The notes under the pieces: generated by a model
What the model saw: only the letters and a program-made list of their open reading frames with translations
Databases searched by the model: none
Told to the model about the DNA's origin: nothing
Source of the DNA: Neocallimastix lanati (nom. inval.)
Lineage: Eukaryota; Neocallimastigomycota; Neocallimastigomycetes; Neocallimastigales; Neocallimastigaceae
Assembly: GCA_016946835.1 (NCBI GenBank)
Contig: JACVTC010000126.1
Span: 317,501 to 381,500 of the forward strand
DNA length: 64,000 nt
Direction: 5' to 3'
Translations under genes and position numbers: made by a program
Shown: piece after piece, positions 48,277 to 61,977 of the stretch
Layout of the letters: the number at the start of each line of letters is the position of its first letter
Numbering within the stretch: the first letter of the stretch is position 1

Positions 48277-49498
48277 GCCTATTATAAAAAATAAAATATA
48301 TTATTATATTTAATAATAATAAACTTTTTTTAACAGAACAAATAACAAATAATAATAAAAAAAAAAGGAAAAGAATTTGAATATTAGATTTAACTATTAT
48401 TATATTTTTGTTTTTTTATTTTATTTTATTTTATTTTATTTTATTATTTTACTTCTTTTTTTTTTTTTTTATTTTTATTTATTTTTTTTTTTTTTTTTTT
48501 TTGGGTTTATAGTATTTCTTAAATTATTACTTATTATAATTTATTATTTAATATCATTTTATAATATTTATCAATAATTAAATTAAAAAAATTAATAATA
48601 ATAAAAATAGAACAGAACTATATATATTTATTTTTATATAAATCATTTATTTAATATATTATACACTATTTATTATTTATTATTTATTATTTATTATTTA
48701 TTATTTATTATTTATTATTTATTATTTATTATTTATTATTTATTATTTATTATTTATTATTTATTATTTATTATTTATTATTTATTATTTATTATTTATT
48801 ATTTATTATTTATTATTTATTATTTATTATTTATTATTTATTATTTATTATTTATTATTTATTATTTATTATTTATTATTTATTATTTATTATTTATTAT
48901 TTATTATTTATTATTTATTATTTATTATTTATTATTTATTATTTATTATTCATTATTTATTATTTATATTATTCAATTATTCAATTATTTATTATTTATT
49001 ATTTATATTATTCAATTATTCAATTATTTATTATTTATTATTTAATTATTATCATGATGATAATAAATAAAAGAATGGAATATGAATTAATACATATCCA
49101 CCAATTTTTTAATTTCACTTTAAATGAAGAATAAATCATAAGAATTAAATTTTTTATCTACAATATATTATAGATATATTGTAAAAGTATTGTATTATAT
49201 ATATATTATTATATACTTATATATAAATTATTTAGTAAAGAAAATAAAATAAATATTTCAAAATACAACTAAATAATAATAAATAATAAAAAATAATAAT
49301 AAATAATAATAAATAATAATAAATAATAATAAATAATATAAATAATATATAATTCTATTTAATAATGATGTATATACCATATATTGTATAATTATGCATA
49401 TAATATATACTATTTAGACAATAATAATTCAATACCTATTGGAAAAATTAAATAAACGAAATACAGTCTAATATATTTTTAAATTAAATTTTTTTTTT

Positions 49499-49532
<34 letters not shown>

Positions 49533-50918
49533 TTACCATATGATTTATAATCAAACAAAAAAAAAAAATTAATAGAACTAAAAACAAGCAGATTCATAAT
49601 ATTATTATGAATAATTAGATGTTATATATCACAATAAAATATCATAATTCATTAATAGATAATAAATAATAAAATAAAATAAAATAAAATAAAAATTATA
49701 TAAAACAATAAATTATCATAACATAATTTTTATAAAAAAAATTTTTTTTCTTCAATTATTTTAAGTTAATTTTTTTTGAATATAATAAAAACATAAAACA
49801 TGTAAAAAAAAAAAAAAAAAAAAACTTTTTTATTTTATCTTATCTATATAATTTTATACTCTTTCAAAATTTTTTTTTTCTATTTTAATCACTAAATAAC
49901 TGTTATCAAGAAGAATAAATATTGATATAGCTATTTATGATAATTATCTCTTTAGAAATAAAGAACAAGATATTAAACTTTTTTTTATAAGTTTATGGTT
50001 TATAATAAAAACTAAGTAGCATTAAAAGGTCAATAAAAAATTATATTTTAAATTATGGAAAATATTTAACTATATTATTGTTATAATTATTAAATGTATA
50101 TTACTGCCTTTTGATTGTCTCTTTTTTTTTTTTTTTTTTTTTTTGTTAAATTCAAAAAAAAAAAAAAAAAAAAAAGGATTATCTACCAAAAATATTTTTG
50201 TTGGATAATTGTATTTTTTATAAATAAATTTTTATTGATCTATGTTATTTTTACAACCTATTTATTTAATGTAAAATATCACATGTCATATTCACATTAT
50301 AAGATTTATTAACCTTATAACTAATAAAATTTTGATTTTTGGATTATTATTTTTTTTTAAAAAAAAAAAAAAATAAAAATAAAGTTTATAGATTTTATTT
50401 AAAAATTAATATTTACATATATAATATTTTTATTTATGGTTAATACTATTAAAATAAATTATAAAATATTTTTATTTATGGTTAATACTATTAAAATAAA
50501 TTATAAAATATTTTTATTTATGGTTAATACTATTAAAATAAATTATAAAATATTTTTATTTTTATTTCACATACCCATATAAAATATATATTATTATATT
50601 TATTGTTAACAAAGCTTTTGATAAAGCATTAATTACCATCATAAATAGTAGTAAAATAATTATAATAATAATAATAATAAATAATAATAAAAATAATAAT
50701 AAATTTTGAATGAATTGATATCTAATTTTATATATCTTTTGAACATAAAAGTATTCAATTATTCAATGGGTAAAGTTCTTTTTTATCACTTTAAAAAAAA
50801 ATAAAAAAAAAAAAGAAAAAAGATGAAAAAAAAAAAATAAATATTTATAAAAGTTTATAAAAAAAAAAAATATATTATAATTATTATTATTATTATTATT
50901 ATTATTATAATAATTAAC

Positions 50919-50961
<43 letters not shown>

Positions 50962-51024
50962 TTATTTTTATTTTTTTATTTTTAAATTTGATTAATTATT
51001 AATATAAATTAAATTAAAATAATG

Positions 51025-51060
<36 letters not shown>

Positions 51061-51107
51061 TATTTTAGATAATGGTTTATTTAAAGTATACTAATAACTT
51101 TTTTTTT

Positions 51108-51147
<40 letters not shown>

Positions 51148-51304
51148 AAGAAAATAAAAGAGTATTCTGATGATTTAAATAGGTTAAAAAAAAATTATAT
51201 ATATATATTTTTTTATTATAATTTAACTAGTATTTATTTTTATTTTATTTTTATTATTTAAAGTTTATATATCATTACTTTTAAATGTTTATTTAATAAT
51301 AAAA
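47096..51304. repeat. Long intergenic region of satellites and homopolymers
   Basis: No gene is visible. Contents: a T-run of about 31 (47781-47811); (TTTC)n followed by about 40 T (47948-48033); T-runs at 48247 and 48490; a heptamer array TTATTTA from about 48672 to 49050, which degenerates with TATTCAATTATTCAATTATT repeats at its end; an AATAATAAAT array (49270-49340); a 42-bp repeat at 50423-50560; (TTA)n at 50885-50960; and A-runs at 51024-51058 and 51111-51145. Confidence 0.85.
50423..50560. repeat. 42-bp tandem repeat, just over three copies
   Basis: The unit AATATTTTTATTTATGGTTA plus ATACTATTAAAATAAATTATAA is repeated three times without visible change and then partly a fourth time. 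The identity of the copies indicates recent expansion. Confidence 0.9.
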
Positions 51305-52555
51305 TTATTCCTCATCACTGTCACTATCATCACTGTCATCATCGTCATCATCATCATTATTATCCTTATCATCAACGTCATCGTCATCGTCATCGTCATC
51401 ATCTTTATCTTTTTCTTTATCACTATTTTCTTTATCCTCTTCTTTTCTAGAGGATTCATTGCTTTTGGCTTCTTCCATCTTTTGTTTCCAGGCATGGGCC
51501 ATTGATAATAATTTAAATACTGGTTTTTCTTTTTCTTCATCTGGATAAATGTAATCCAAATATTCTTCCCAGGTAACTTGGTTATTACCACTTTCATCTT
51601 CAATTCTACGACGTTTCTTAACAATCTTTGGCATCATTTGTATTACCTTCTTAAGATGTTCTTCATCTCCCTTTTCAGACTCAAATTCTTTCCATGATTC
51701 CAGTAAAACTACTCTTTCTTCCTTTAAATTATTCTTCTTTAAAGTATCATAACCTTCTTGGAATATCTTTCTAGCATTTCCTACAGAATCTACTTCTTCA
51801 TCATCAACGGAGGCTTCAAAATTGGCATAACTTATCCAAACCTATTGAATAAATATGAATAATATAAATAAATAAATTATTTTTATTATATATATATATA
51901 TATATTTATTATATATAATAAAAATAAAATAAAAAAAAAAATAATAATAATTTATTTAAAAGAAATGATTATTATTATTATTATTATTAAATATTAAAAT
52001 TTTATGAATAATATATATTTAATATAAATTAAAAAAGTTTATATATATATATATATAATATTAACCTTAACATGATCAGTTCTATTCAATAATCGTTTAT
52101 ATAATGCTCTGGCCTTATCCCATTCTTTTTCATTAACTTCAAAATCAATATAAGCTTTCCATAAAACTTCTGGCATATCAAGTACAGGTTGATTCACAGC
52201 AATTTCAAAAATACCTTCAGCTAATTCATTATCTCCTAACATAATTTCTAATTCACCATATTTAATCCAAGCATAACAATTTCCCGGATTCCATTCTAAA
52301 TATTTTTGATATAATTTTCGAACATGATCAAATTCTCTCAATTTTAATTCAATTTCAATATATCCCTTAAATAATTTTTCTTTTGGACATTGACCAATTG
52401 CTCTTCCTAACAATTTTCTCATTTTTCCAACTTCAAATCGTCGTATTAAAAATTTTGCATATAATAACCATATTTTTGCAAAAGTAAAGGTTTTATGTGG
52501 TATAATGGATAAACATTTTTCATATATTTGTTCTGCTCTTTCAATATCCTTTGGG

Positions 52556-52587
<32 letters not shown>

Positions 52588-55158
52588 ATATATTATATGA
52601 TAACCAAATAAAATTGGAATGCAATAAATAAGAAATATCAGATATTAGATAACATATTAAATATTATTATATAAAATGTATTATATTTTGATAAATAATG
52701 AAAAAGAAAATTAAATAATAATGTTTAATAATTTTGTTTTTAATAATATTAATTATAATAATAATACTATTATTATTATTACTATTTTTTATATTTTTTA
52801 TTATTTTTTTTATTTTTTATTTTTTATTTTATTTTATTTGTTTTTTTTTTTTTTTTTTTTTTTTTTATTTTTTTTTTATTTAATTTCAGGTACTTATAAA
52901 TATATTTAAAAGTATATTATATTATATATAAATTATATATAAATTTTTTCAACATACTTTAGCCTCTTGCTCCTCCCAAATAGCATAAAATATCCATAGA
53001 TATATATATCTTCTCCATAATCTTTTTTCATTTACTGGTGGTGTTTGACCTACAGCTCTTTCATAAACTTCACGAATTTTTTCTTTGTCATTTGTTGTTT
53101 CTTCTAATTTTATATAATCTATCCAACTATCATAATTATTTGGATTATTTTCTACTTCCTATCATAAAATAAAAATTATTTTTAAAATATTTAAAATATA
53201 TATATATATATATTTAATAAAAATGTTAAAATACATATATATTATTAATGATATATATATAATATCATATTATGATTATTCTTTAATAATAATAATAATA
53301 ATAATAATAATTTTTCTTTTTTATTTTTTTTTAGAAAAAAAAATAGATATATATATATATATTTAATTTACAAACCTCTTCATATTTTATTCTTCTTTTT
53401 TGTAGGATAACATCCTCTATACCATCCTTTTGACCAAATTGTTTTTCAAACTGTGTATATTCCTTATATAGATTTTTAGTTTTATCTTTTGGAAGATGAT
53501 CTAATGCATACTTATAGATGACTCTAGCTCTATCATATTCTTTTAATCTTGTTTCAAATTTTGCAAACGATATATATAAATGTTGATCAATATCTTCTTC
53601 ATCAAGAGTAGCTAAGCATTGTTCATAAATTGCTCTAGCACGATCTTTGGTTTAAAAAGACAAATAAGATAAAGATAAATTATAATACAATAAAATGAAA
53701 ATAATAATAATTATAATTAATAAAATTAATAACAATAATTAATAAATATAATTTAAGAAATTTTATATAATTAATTATATTAATAAGTAGAAAAAAAAAA
53801 TAATAAAAAATAAAAAATAAAAATAAAACAGGTATATCAATATTATTCTACACATTAAGTATTAAAATATTTTTATATAATTTTTTTTTTACTTACCAAT
53901 TTCATGATTTTGTTCTTCAAATTTTGAATATTTTATCCAATTCTTTGGATGTTGATTTAAACTAATAAAACGTTCAAAAATATTTCTAACTCTATCCGTT
54001 TCATGGTATCTATAGGTTTTTAGTTAAAGATATTGTTATTTTATTTTATTTGTTATTTTAATAATTTTATTGTCAATGGAATATATAGATTAATTTTAAA
54101 TTATTGGTTTTAAATATTTATATTTTCAATATTAGTTTTATAAATTTAATATTTATTATTATAAAATAATAAATTTTCATTAAAAATAATAAATTTTAAA
54201 TAAAAATTATAAATTTTAATTTAAAATATATATTTATATACCTTTTTTCAAATTTTATATAAGCTAACCAAGCTTCTTCCGTAGGTTCCCAATCCATCCA
54301 TCTCTCAAATACTTGACGTGCTCCTGCGACATTACCTAACATTTCTTCCATATAAGTATATCTATACCAAAACTGATCAATTCTTGGTAATATAGTGACT
54401 GCTCTATCAAATATATTTCTTGCATGATTTATATTTTTATGTCTAATTTCCATTTCAGCATATTTAATCCATAATGATGTATTTCTGTGTTCTATATCTA
54501 ATGCACGTTCATATACGGATCTCGCTCTTTATTATTATTATTATTTTGATTTTAAATAATATTAATTGAAGTGAATATTTTTATTTTATTTTAAGTATTG
54601 AAAATAATAATTATTTATATGATAAATTATTTTTTATTATTTATTATTATTATTATTATTTATTTATTTAAATTTGTTGATAATTAGAAAAAAAAAAAAA
54701 AAAAAAAAAAAAACATTTTAAAACAATCATTATTATAATATCATTATACATATATACAAATATATATACAAATATATTAATATGAACATATTAATTTATT
54801 AATATAAATAATAGTAATATTTTTTTTCCTTTTCAATAAAATTTTATTATTCATTAATATTATAATTAATGATTGAGTACCTTTCCATTTCATTTTGACT
54901 TTCTTCCCAACTGGCATATTGTAACCATTTATTAATAGCACCTTTATTTCTTCTAATGACATCTTCAAAAGTTTTTCTCTTTTTTAAACGATAATCATCT
55001 AATTCCTCTTTATCTGTAATTTTTTGTTTTGGAACTTTTGGCACTTGTTCTTGCCTTTCTTTTGCTTCAAGCAAAATTTGTTCAGCTGTAATTTGAATTG
55101 GTGCTGGATTTTTATTTTTAACCTATTTTTTTTTTATAACATATAATTTTATATTGAA

Positions 55159-55189
<31 letters not shown>

Positions 55190-55500
55190 TATATATGTAA
55201 CATTTCATTAGTACTTTATGTTATTAATTTTAAAATAAAAAGAGTCCTATTTAAATTTAAATTTAATTTTTAAAATATTATCTCCATAACAAATTACATA
55301 TTTTAATTTAATTTGTTAAATTAAATGAAATTAGATTTCTTCATAATATTTTTAATTGTTCATATTGTATTTAAATTATTTTAAAAATAAAAACTTTTAA
55401 ATTAATTAATATAATTCAATAAAATACTCATTTAAATTGAACAAAAAAAATGTATTAAACATTAATTCATTACTTTAGAAGGTCTTGACTGTCTATCCAT
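51305..55500 (-). CDS. CLF1: Crooked neck / CLF1 (SYF3) splicing factor, eight exons, complete
   Basis: Exons: 55500-55474, 55122-54881, 54526-54242, 54009-53897, 53644-53376, 53158-52958, 52548-52066 and 51841-51305. They sum to 2157 bases, encode 718 residues, and stay in phase. The N-terminus [24 protein letters not shown] and a long series of HAT repeats (W..YA..E and A R..[FY]ERAL patterns, for example [40 protein letters not shown] and [20 protein letters not shown]) are those of crooked neck. It is a scaffold of the Prp19/NTC complex in the activated spliceosome. The C-terminus is a basic KKRRRIEDE patch followed by a very acidic Asp-rich tail. Exons 5 and 7 use the unusual donors GTTTGT and GTTAAT. 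The gene is divergent from the DONSON-like gene. Confidence 0.95.
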
Positions 55501-55854
55501 TTTTATTTATATATATATATGTATCTATTAATTTTATAATAAAAAAGAAGTAGCTGTATAATACAACTAATAAAATTAAAATAAAAAATAATAATAAATA
55601 AATAAAATAAATAAAAATAATTACTTTATCATTTTAAATTAATTATTTTCAAAAAAATTTTAAAATTTTTTTTTTATTGATTGGATAAATTATTAATAAA
55701 AAAATTATATATATAAATTTTTAATAGCAAGCTTAATAATTAAAATTTAAGACGTAAAGAAGAAAAAAATTTTATTCTTTATTTCTTTTTTATATATGTA
55801 TTTTTTTATTTTATTATAATATGAAATTTTGAAATGAAATAAATAAATTTTAAA

Positions 55855-55901
<47 letters not shown>

Positions 55902-55937
55902 TGGATTAATATAAAAATAAAAATAAAATATAATAGA
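55501..55937. promoter_or_regulatory. Shared divergent promoter region of CLF1 and the DONSON-like gene
   Basis: 437 A/T-rich bases lie between the two start codons, which point away from each other. There is a (TTA)n tract at 55856-55896 and an A-rich stretch near each ATG. No specific factor site is recognised. Confidence 0.5.
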
Positions 55938-58829
55938 ATGAAAAGAAGTTTAAAAGAATTAAAGGTACAATATTAATTTTTAAGATATAAAAAAATAAGT
56001 CTTTTTTAATAGATTTGATTTATTATCCATATTTAGTTACATTTACATATATATAAAAAAATTTTATTAATTTTTTTATATCATTAAATTTCAACTTTTC
56101 TTTTATACTTACAAATATATATATTTAAATATAAGGAAAGACAAAAGAAAAAAAGACAGAATAGTTTAAATAAATCAAATAATTCTTTAACCTCCTATGG
56201 ATTTAGTAGTAGTCGTTTAAATTCCAAAAATAATCAAAATAAAAATGGTAGTCAAGAAATTTCACCTAAAGAAAATAAGGCTTCTCAAAAAGCTTTACCA
56301 CCACTAAAAAGGTCCCAATCCCTAAATATTATATCTAATAGTAAAAAATTTAAACCCGGAGATGAAAATACAATTAATGCATTGATATCTAGTCATATAA
56401 AAAAAACTTCCTTTTCTCATATGGTTTCTATAAACCCCAGTTTAAAACATTCCAGATCTTTTAATGAAATGTCAGAAAAAAAAAAAAATGTAATTAAAAA
56501 TCCATTTCAAGATTTAAATTCAAATAATACTATTGTTTTGGATCCCTTTTCATTGTTAAAAAATATAACAAAGGTTGAAAATGATGAAGATAAAGATAAT
56601 GAAAGTAAGACACAAGAAAATGATATAAATAAATTATCTTCTGATATTTTCAATATTGATTATTTAAACTTAGAAATGGGTAAAAATACTGAACCACCAG
56701 AGGGTAAGGAAGTTAATGATAAAGATCATGAAATTTCTTCAAAAGAAAATATCCCAAACGTAAGTATAATATATATATAATATTATTTTAATAAAATTAA
56801 AGTAGTTAAATTATCAAAAGAAGTTAAAAAAATATATATGTTTTATTAAATATATAAATGTATTTTATATATAATACTTATTACTTAATATAATATATAA
56901 TATTAATATTATATATATATATATAAATAAAATAAAAATAAATAAAAATAAAGAGTAAAAAAAACTATATATTAAAAGTTGATGAAGAAGAATTTACCTC
57001 CTATAATTCAAGATATATTATTGAAAGTGATGAAGAAGAAGATTTGTCATTATCAGAAAAGGAAAGTGTTGCCTCAGATACAGATATTAGAGATATTATA
57101 CAGGATGAGGAAGAGATGGACTATGAAAATGATAATTCAGCATCCACTCCATTAGTATCAGAAGATACAGAATCCACTTCAACGACAACACCTATTCAAA
57201 AAAATAATAAAAATGAAATAAAAAGAAAATCATCTGCATTTTTATTAGATACAATGAAACAAAATGTAACTATAAAAATAAATATATATAATAAATATTT
57301 TATATACTTTTTCTTTTTATTTATGTAAAAATTAAAATAAAAAACTTTTTTTCTATTTTCTATTTTCCTTTATTTATTTTTTTTCTTGTTATATATATTT
57401 AATTGAATATAATATATTTTTTTTTAAAAAAAAAAAATGACAATAATGATATAATAATTAAGGATGAAGTTCATATGGATGTCAATATGACAAACGATAC
57501 CGATATATTAAGTGGTAAAATATATATATATATATATTTATTTTCTTGAATATGTATATGTAGATTAAATATATAAAAATTATTATTTAGGGATAAAGAA
57601 AAAAAAAACAAGTAAAGAAAAAGTAATTTTTTTTTTTTTTTTTTTATTTTTTAGTTTGTTTGTTTGTTTGTTTTGTTTTGTTTTGTTTTGTATTATTTAT
57701 AATAAATTATTATTATTATTATTCAAAAAAATAAAAAAAAAAAAAAAAAAAAAATATCTAAAATATTTAAAAATAATCAATAATTATTTTTAAAACTTTA
57801 ATAGGAGAGTGATAAGATATTGGATGGTAATAGTTTTAGAGATCAATTAAATTTAAAGGTAAGTTTTTAATAAATATTTTTATTAAAAATTATAAAAGTT
57901 ATAAATATTTATTAGCATGATTATATATAATCAATAAATATATAAATATATATTTTTCTTTATTAAATATATATTTTATTAAAGAGTTTAAAACAAGATT
58001 TTAGTTTACCATACGATTATACCGTTAAAAAAAAAATTTCTTTTTTTTCAAATTCACCTTTTGAATGGTATGGTGAACAAACTAGTCAAGAAGAATCAAA
58101 ATGTTTAAAAGCATTTGTAAAAGATAATAAGGTAAGAAACGAATAAATATTAAAAAGACAAAAGACAATAAAAAAAAAAAAAAAAAATTAATAATAAAAA
58201 ATAATAGTAATTAAAAAAAAAATATATATATATATATATTATTACTATACTTATTATTTTATAATTTCTTCATTTATTATTATTAAAATAAGTTAAATGA
58301 TATTTATAATAGAATTCAACAATTACTTTATTTTTATGTATATCCATTAAACCAACTATCGACATCATCTATTAATATATTACAAAAAGTTTTATGGAAA
58401 GCAAAAAATAAAGATTTAAATGATTTAATGAAAAATCCTACCATAAGTGAAGAGGAAAAAGATGAAATTGAATATTATAAAAAAATTGATGATGAATGGT
58501 ATATTATTTTATATAAATATATATATATATATATATTTGTTACTAATATAAATAAAATATATATATATATATTATTGACTAGTATTTTTTTTATTTTTTT
58601 TTTTTAAATAAATTATTATATATAAATAATACAAAGGAAACAATCTTTTAGATCATTATATTTCAGTTTAAAAAATAGATTAACTCAAAGTTTTTATTAT
58701 TTTAGTTCAAAATTTGCAGTTATATTTCTATCAAGTAATAGGGTTACTGGAACTACCTCTTATCAAGCGGTATTGACTAATTCAACCACTTATATTAAAT
58801 CACTTTTAGAAGATGAAGGTATTTAAAAC

Positions 58830-58866
<37 letters not shown>

Positions 58867-60591
58867 TAATAATAAAATTTTTATTTTTATTTTTATATAT
58901 TATTAATATTTTATTTTTGTAATAATTAACCAATATCCAACTATATAATATAATTTAATATATATATATATTATTTTATTTAATTTTTAATTTTTAATTT
59001 ATTTTATATATATTATATCAATTAATTTTTATTTTTTGTTTTATTTTAAATATATATATATATATTTAAATCAATATAAAAGGTATTCGGTTTACAGAAA
59101 TTCCATATACTCCAAGATCAAATGTTAATATAAAACAAGATTCTGTAACCAATGGCTTTCAAGATAGGTAAAATACATTAAAGGATCTTTCACTGTTGAT
59201 GAAATTTAAATATAAAAAATTTAAAATCATTATAAAAATTTTATATTTATTTTATTTTATTCAATTTTATTATTATTTTTATTATTATTAATATTATTAT
59301 TATTATAATTATTATTATAATTATTATTATTATTATAATTTTATGAAATAAATATATACATACATGAAGAAATGGAAATATACTACTTTTTAATGATACC
59401 ATATCCGTTCATGGTTTATTTAATTTTTTATTAAATTGGAAATTAAATCAATATTCTAATAATATATTTATACCCATTCTTTTATCAAATCAACCATTTT
59501 TAAATGCAAGTATTAAATTAAATCAAGTAAGTGTTTATTATTATTATTATATATTGTTATTATTATTTTTTGCTTTAAGATTATTATTATATTATAATAA
59601 TAATAATTTCTGTATATCTATTATTATTATTTTTTTATATTAATTTAAATTTTAATATTTAATTTTTATTTTTTTTATTTTTTTATTTTTTTTATTTTTA
59701 TAAATTTTATATTTTTTATATTTTTTATATTTTTTATATTTTTATATTTTTAATATTTATATATTTTTAATATTTTTTATATTTTTTATATTTTTTATAT
59801 TTGTTATATTTGTTATATTTTTATATTTTTATATTTTTATATTTTTATATTTTTTATATTTTTATATTTTTATATTTTTTATATTTTTATATTTTTATAT
59901 TTTTTATATTTTTATATTTTTTATATTTTTAATATATTTTATATTTTTATACATTTTATATTTTTATATATTATATATTTTTATATATTATATTTTATAT
60001 TTTTTATTTTGTTTTATTTATTAAATATTTATCTTAAAGATATCAAAAAACTCAGTAATTAAACGTTCTATCTATAATGCAAATCAAAGAAAAAATATTA
60101 CCGATGAAATCTATCAATTTTCTATTGAAGGATTTATACTACCCTCTGTGACCTATGAATTAATAGATCTCGTGACTCATCAATATAATAAGCATATAAA
60201 AATTAAAAAGGAAGAAGAAGAAGATATGAAGGCGAAAAATAAGAAAAATGATTTTACATCCTCAACAAAAAAAGATGAAGGATTATATATTGAAATGATG
60301 ACGGATAGTCGAACCGTAGGAATTAATATTTTTAAAAGTCATATTAAGAAAGAAGATGAAAAAGAAGATAAAAATATAAAAGTAAAAATGGAAATAGATA
60401 ATGAAGGAATACAGGAAGAAGAGGAAGAGGAAGAAGAAAAAGAAAAAGATGAGGATGAGGACGAAAGACTTTCCAAAGAAAAGAAAGATGGAAAAAAGAA
60501 TTCATCCACTTCCCTATATCAAAAAGTGAATTCCGATCTATTTATAAAACAATTACTCTACTATAATTCTATTTATTATTTTAATGATTAA
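55938..60591 (+). CDS. DONSON-like replication fork protein, twelve exons, complete
   Basis: Exons: 55938-55964, 56136-56759, 56954-57265, 57463-57514, 57591-57622, 57805-57858, 57985-58131, 58293-58498, 58637-58818, 59083-59167, 59370-59526 and 60040-60591. They sum to 2430 bases (809 residues) and every junction keeps phase. The first third is Ser/Asn/Glu-rich and low complexity. The conserved body has FFSNSPFEWYGEQTSQEESK, FRSLYFSLKNR, FYYFSSKFAVIFLSSNRVTG, LLEDEGIRFTE, LFNDTISVHGLFNFLLNWK, and YQFSIEGFILPSVTYELIDL. This order resembles animal DONSON, which helps assemble and protect the CMG replicative helicase. The last exon adds a Lys/Glu-rich acidic insert before GLYIEMM and SLYQKVNSD. 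The protein is longer than human DONSON because of these low-complexity parts. The assignment comes from remembered family motifs, not a search. Confidence 0.8.
59640..60020 (+). repeat. TATATTTTT repeat filling intron 11 of the DONSON-like gene
   Basis: Intron 11 (59527-60039) is by far the longest intron of the gene. About 300 bases of it are irregular repeats of TTTTTATATTTTTATATTT with 8- to 10-bp units. The splice borders on both sides are intact (GTAAGT and CTTAAAG). Confidence 0.8.
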
Positions 60592-60835
60592 AATAAAGAA
60601 ATAACTAAATAAAAAATTAAAATAATAATAATTATGAATAATAATCATAATTATTAATCATAAATAATTAATAATAATATATAATAATAATAACAAACTA
60701 TTAAGTTTTAAATAAAGAATAAAAGTTTTAAAAATAAAAATATATATATATATATATTACAATCATTTTAAATTCTATTCATATATATATATATATTTAA
60801 AAAATTAATATGCATATATTTTATTATATGTTTAA

Positions 60836-60871
<36 letters not shown>

Positions 60872-61135
60872 TTTATTTTATTTTATTTTATTTTATTTAT
60901 TATTTTTTATTATTTTTATTATATTTTATTTTATTTTATTTTATTTTATTTTATTTTATTCAATCTGTACTTTATATTTAATATTCTACTATTTATTTTG
61001 TTTTGTTTTATTTTATACAATCTGTACTTTATATTTAATATTCTACTATTTATTTTATTTTATTTTAAATTTAAATATTTAATTTTTTATTTATAATAAA
61101 TTATTATTGGAAGTCATAATATATTTGTAAAACTT
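60592..61135. repeat. 3' flank of the DONSON-like gene: poly-T, TTTTA array and shared 55-bp minisatellite
   Basis: A T-run (60841-60869) is followed by TTTTA pentamers and two units of CAATCTGTACTTTATATTTA plus ATATTCTACTATTTATTTT (about 60961 and 61018, spacing 57). This unit is the reverse complement of the minisatellite at 41178-41470. Confidence 0.9.
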
Positions 61136-61149
61136 TTTTCTAAATGACT

Positions 61150-61690
61150 TTTTGAAGAGAGAGATAAGATATGTATATGAGATGGGTAATGGTTTTTAGA
61201 GATGAATTATAATTTTAAAGGTAAACTTTTAATGAATATTTCTAATAATATTTATCAAAATTTTAAATATTTATTAAAATATTTAAAATATATATAATAT
61301 ATAATCATTAAATATATACATCAATATATATATTATATTTATATTAAAATATTTATTTATTTTTTTTTTTTTTTTTTTTTTTTTATTACAAAGTTTAGTT
61401 TGAAACAAGATTTAACCTACGATTATACCATTAAAAAAAAATATTTTTTTTTTATTAAAAAGTTTAGTTTAAAACAAGATTTACCCTACGATTATATCAT
61501 TAAAAAAAAAAGATTTTTTTTTTTTCAAAAAAACAAAAATAAAACAACAAACAAACAAACAACAACAACAATAAAAAAAAAAAAAATTTAAATGATTAAA
61601 TGAAAAATCCTACTATAAGTGAAGAGGAAAAAAAATGAAATTAAATATTATAAAATATGATGAATGGTATATTATTTTATATAAATATTA
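61150..61690 (+). pseudogene. Broken partial copy of the DONSON-like gene (exons 6 to 8)
   Basis: Three blocks match the upstream gene in order. Block one, 61158-61235 (GAGAGATAAGATATG, TGGGTAATGGTTTTTAGAGA, TTTTAAAGGTAAACTTTTAATG), matches exon 6 and its donor. Block two, at 61390-61440 and again at 61458-61510 (AAAACAAGATTTACCCTACG, ATTATATCATTAAAAAAAAA), matches the start of exon 7 twice. Block three, 61590-61680 (AAATCCTACTATAAGTGAAG, AATATTATAAAATATGATG, AATGGTATATTATTTTATAT), matches the end of exon 8. Other exons are absent and frames are broken, so it is a dead tandem duplicate. Confidence 0.9.
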
Positions 61691-61977
61691 AAAATTTATA
61701 TATATTTTTTAATATATTATTGACAATTTTTTTTTTTTTTTTTACATTATTTCATTTTATTTCATCTTTATTTTTTAATACTATATATATTTTATTATAT
61801 AGTATTAACTATTATATATGTAGCTATAAATTCATTAATATTAAAATTGTAAAATATTTATTCATTAATATGTTAATAATATAAATAATATAATGATGGA
61901 TTTATTTATTTTTATTATTTTTTTTTTTTATATTTGCAATTATAAATAATATTTTCAGGATATATTGATATATAAAT
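61691..61977. other. AT-rich spacer 3' of STE24
   Basis: T-runs and A/T words only; no gene is seen. Confidence 0.4.
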
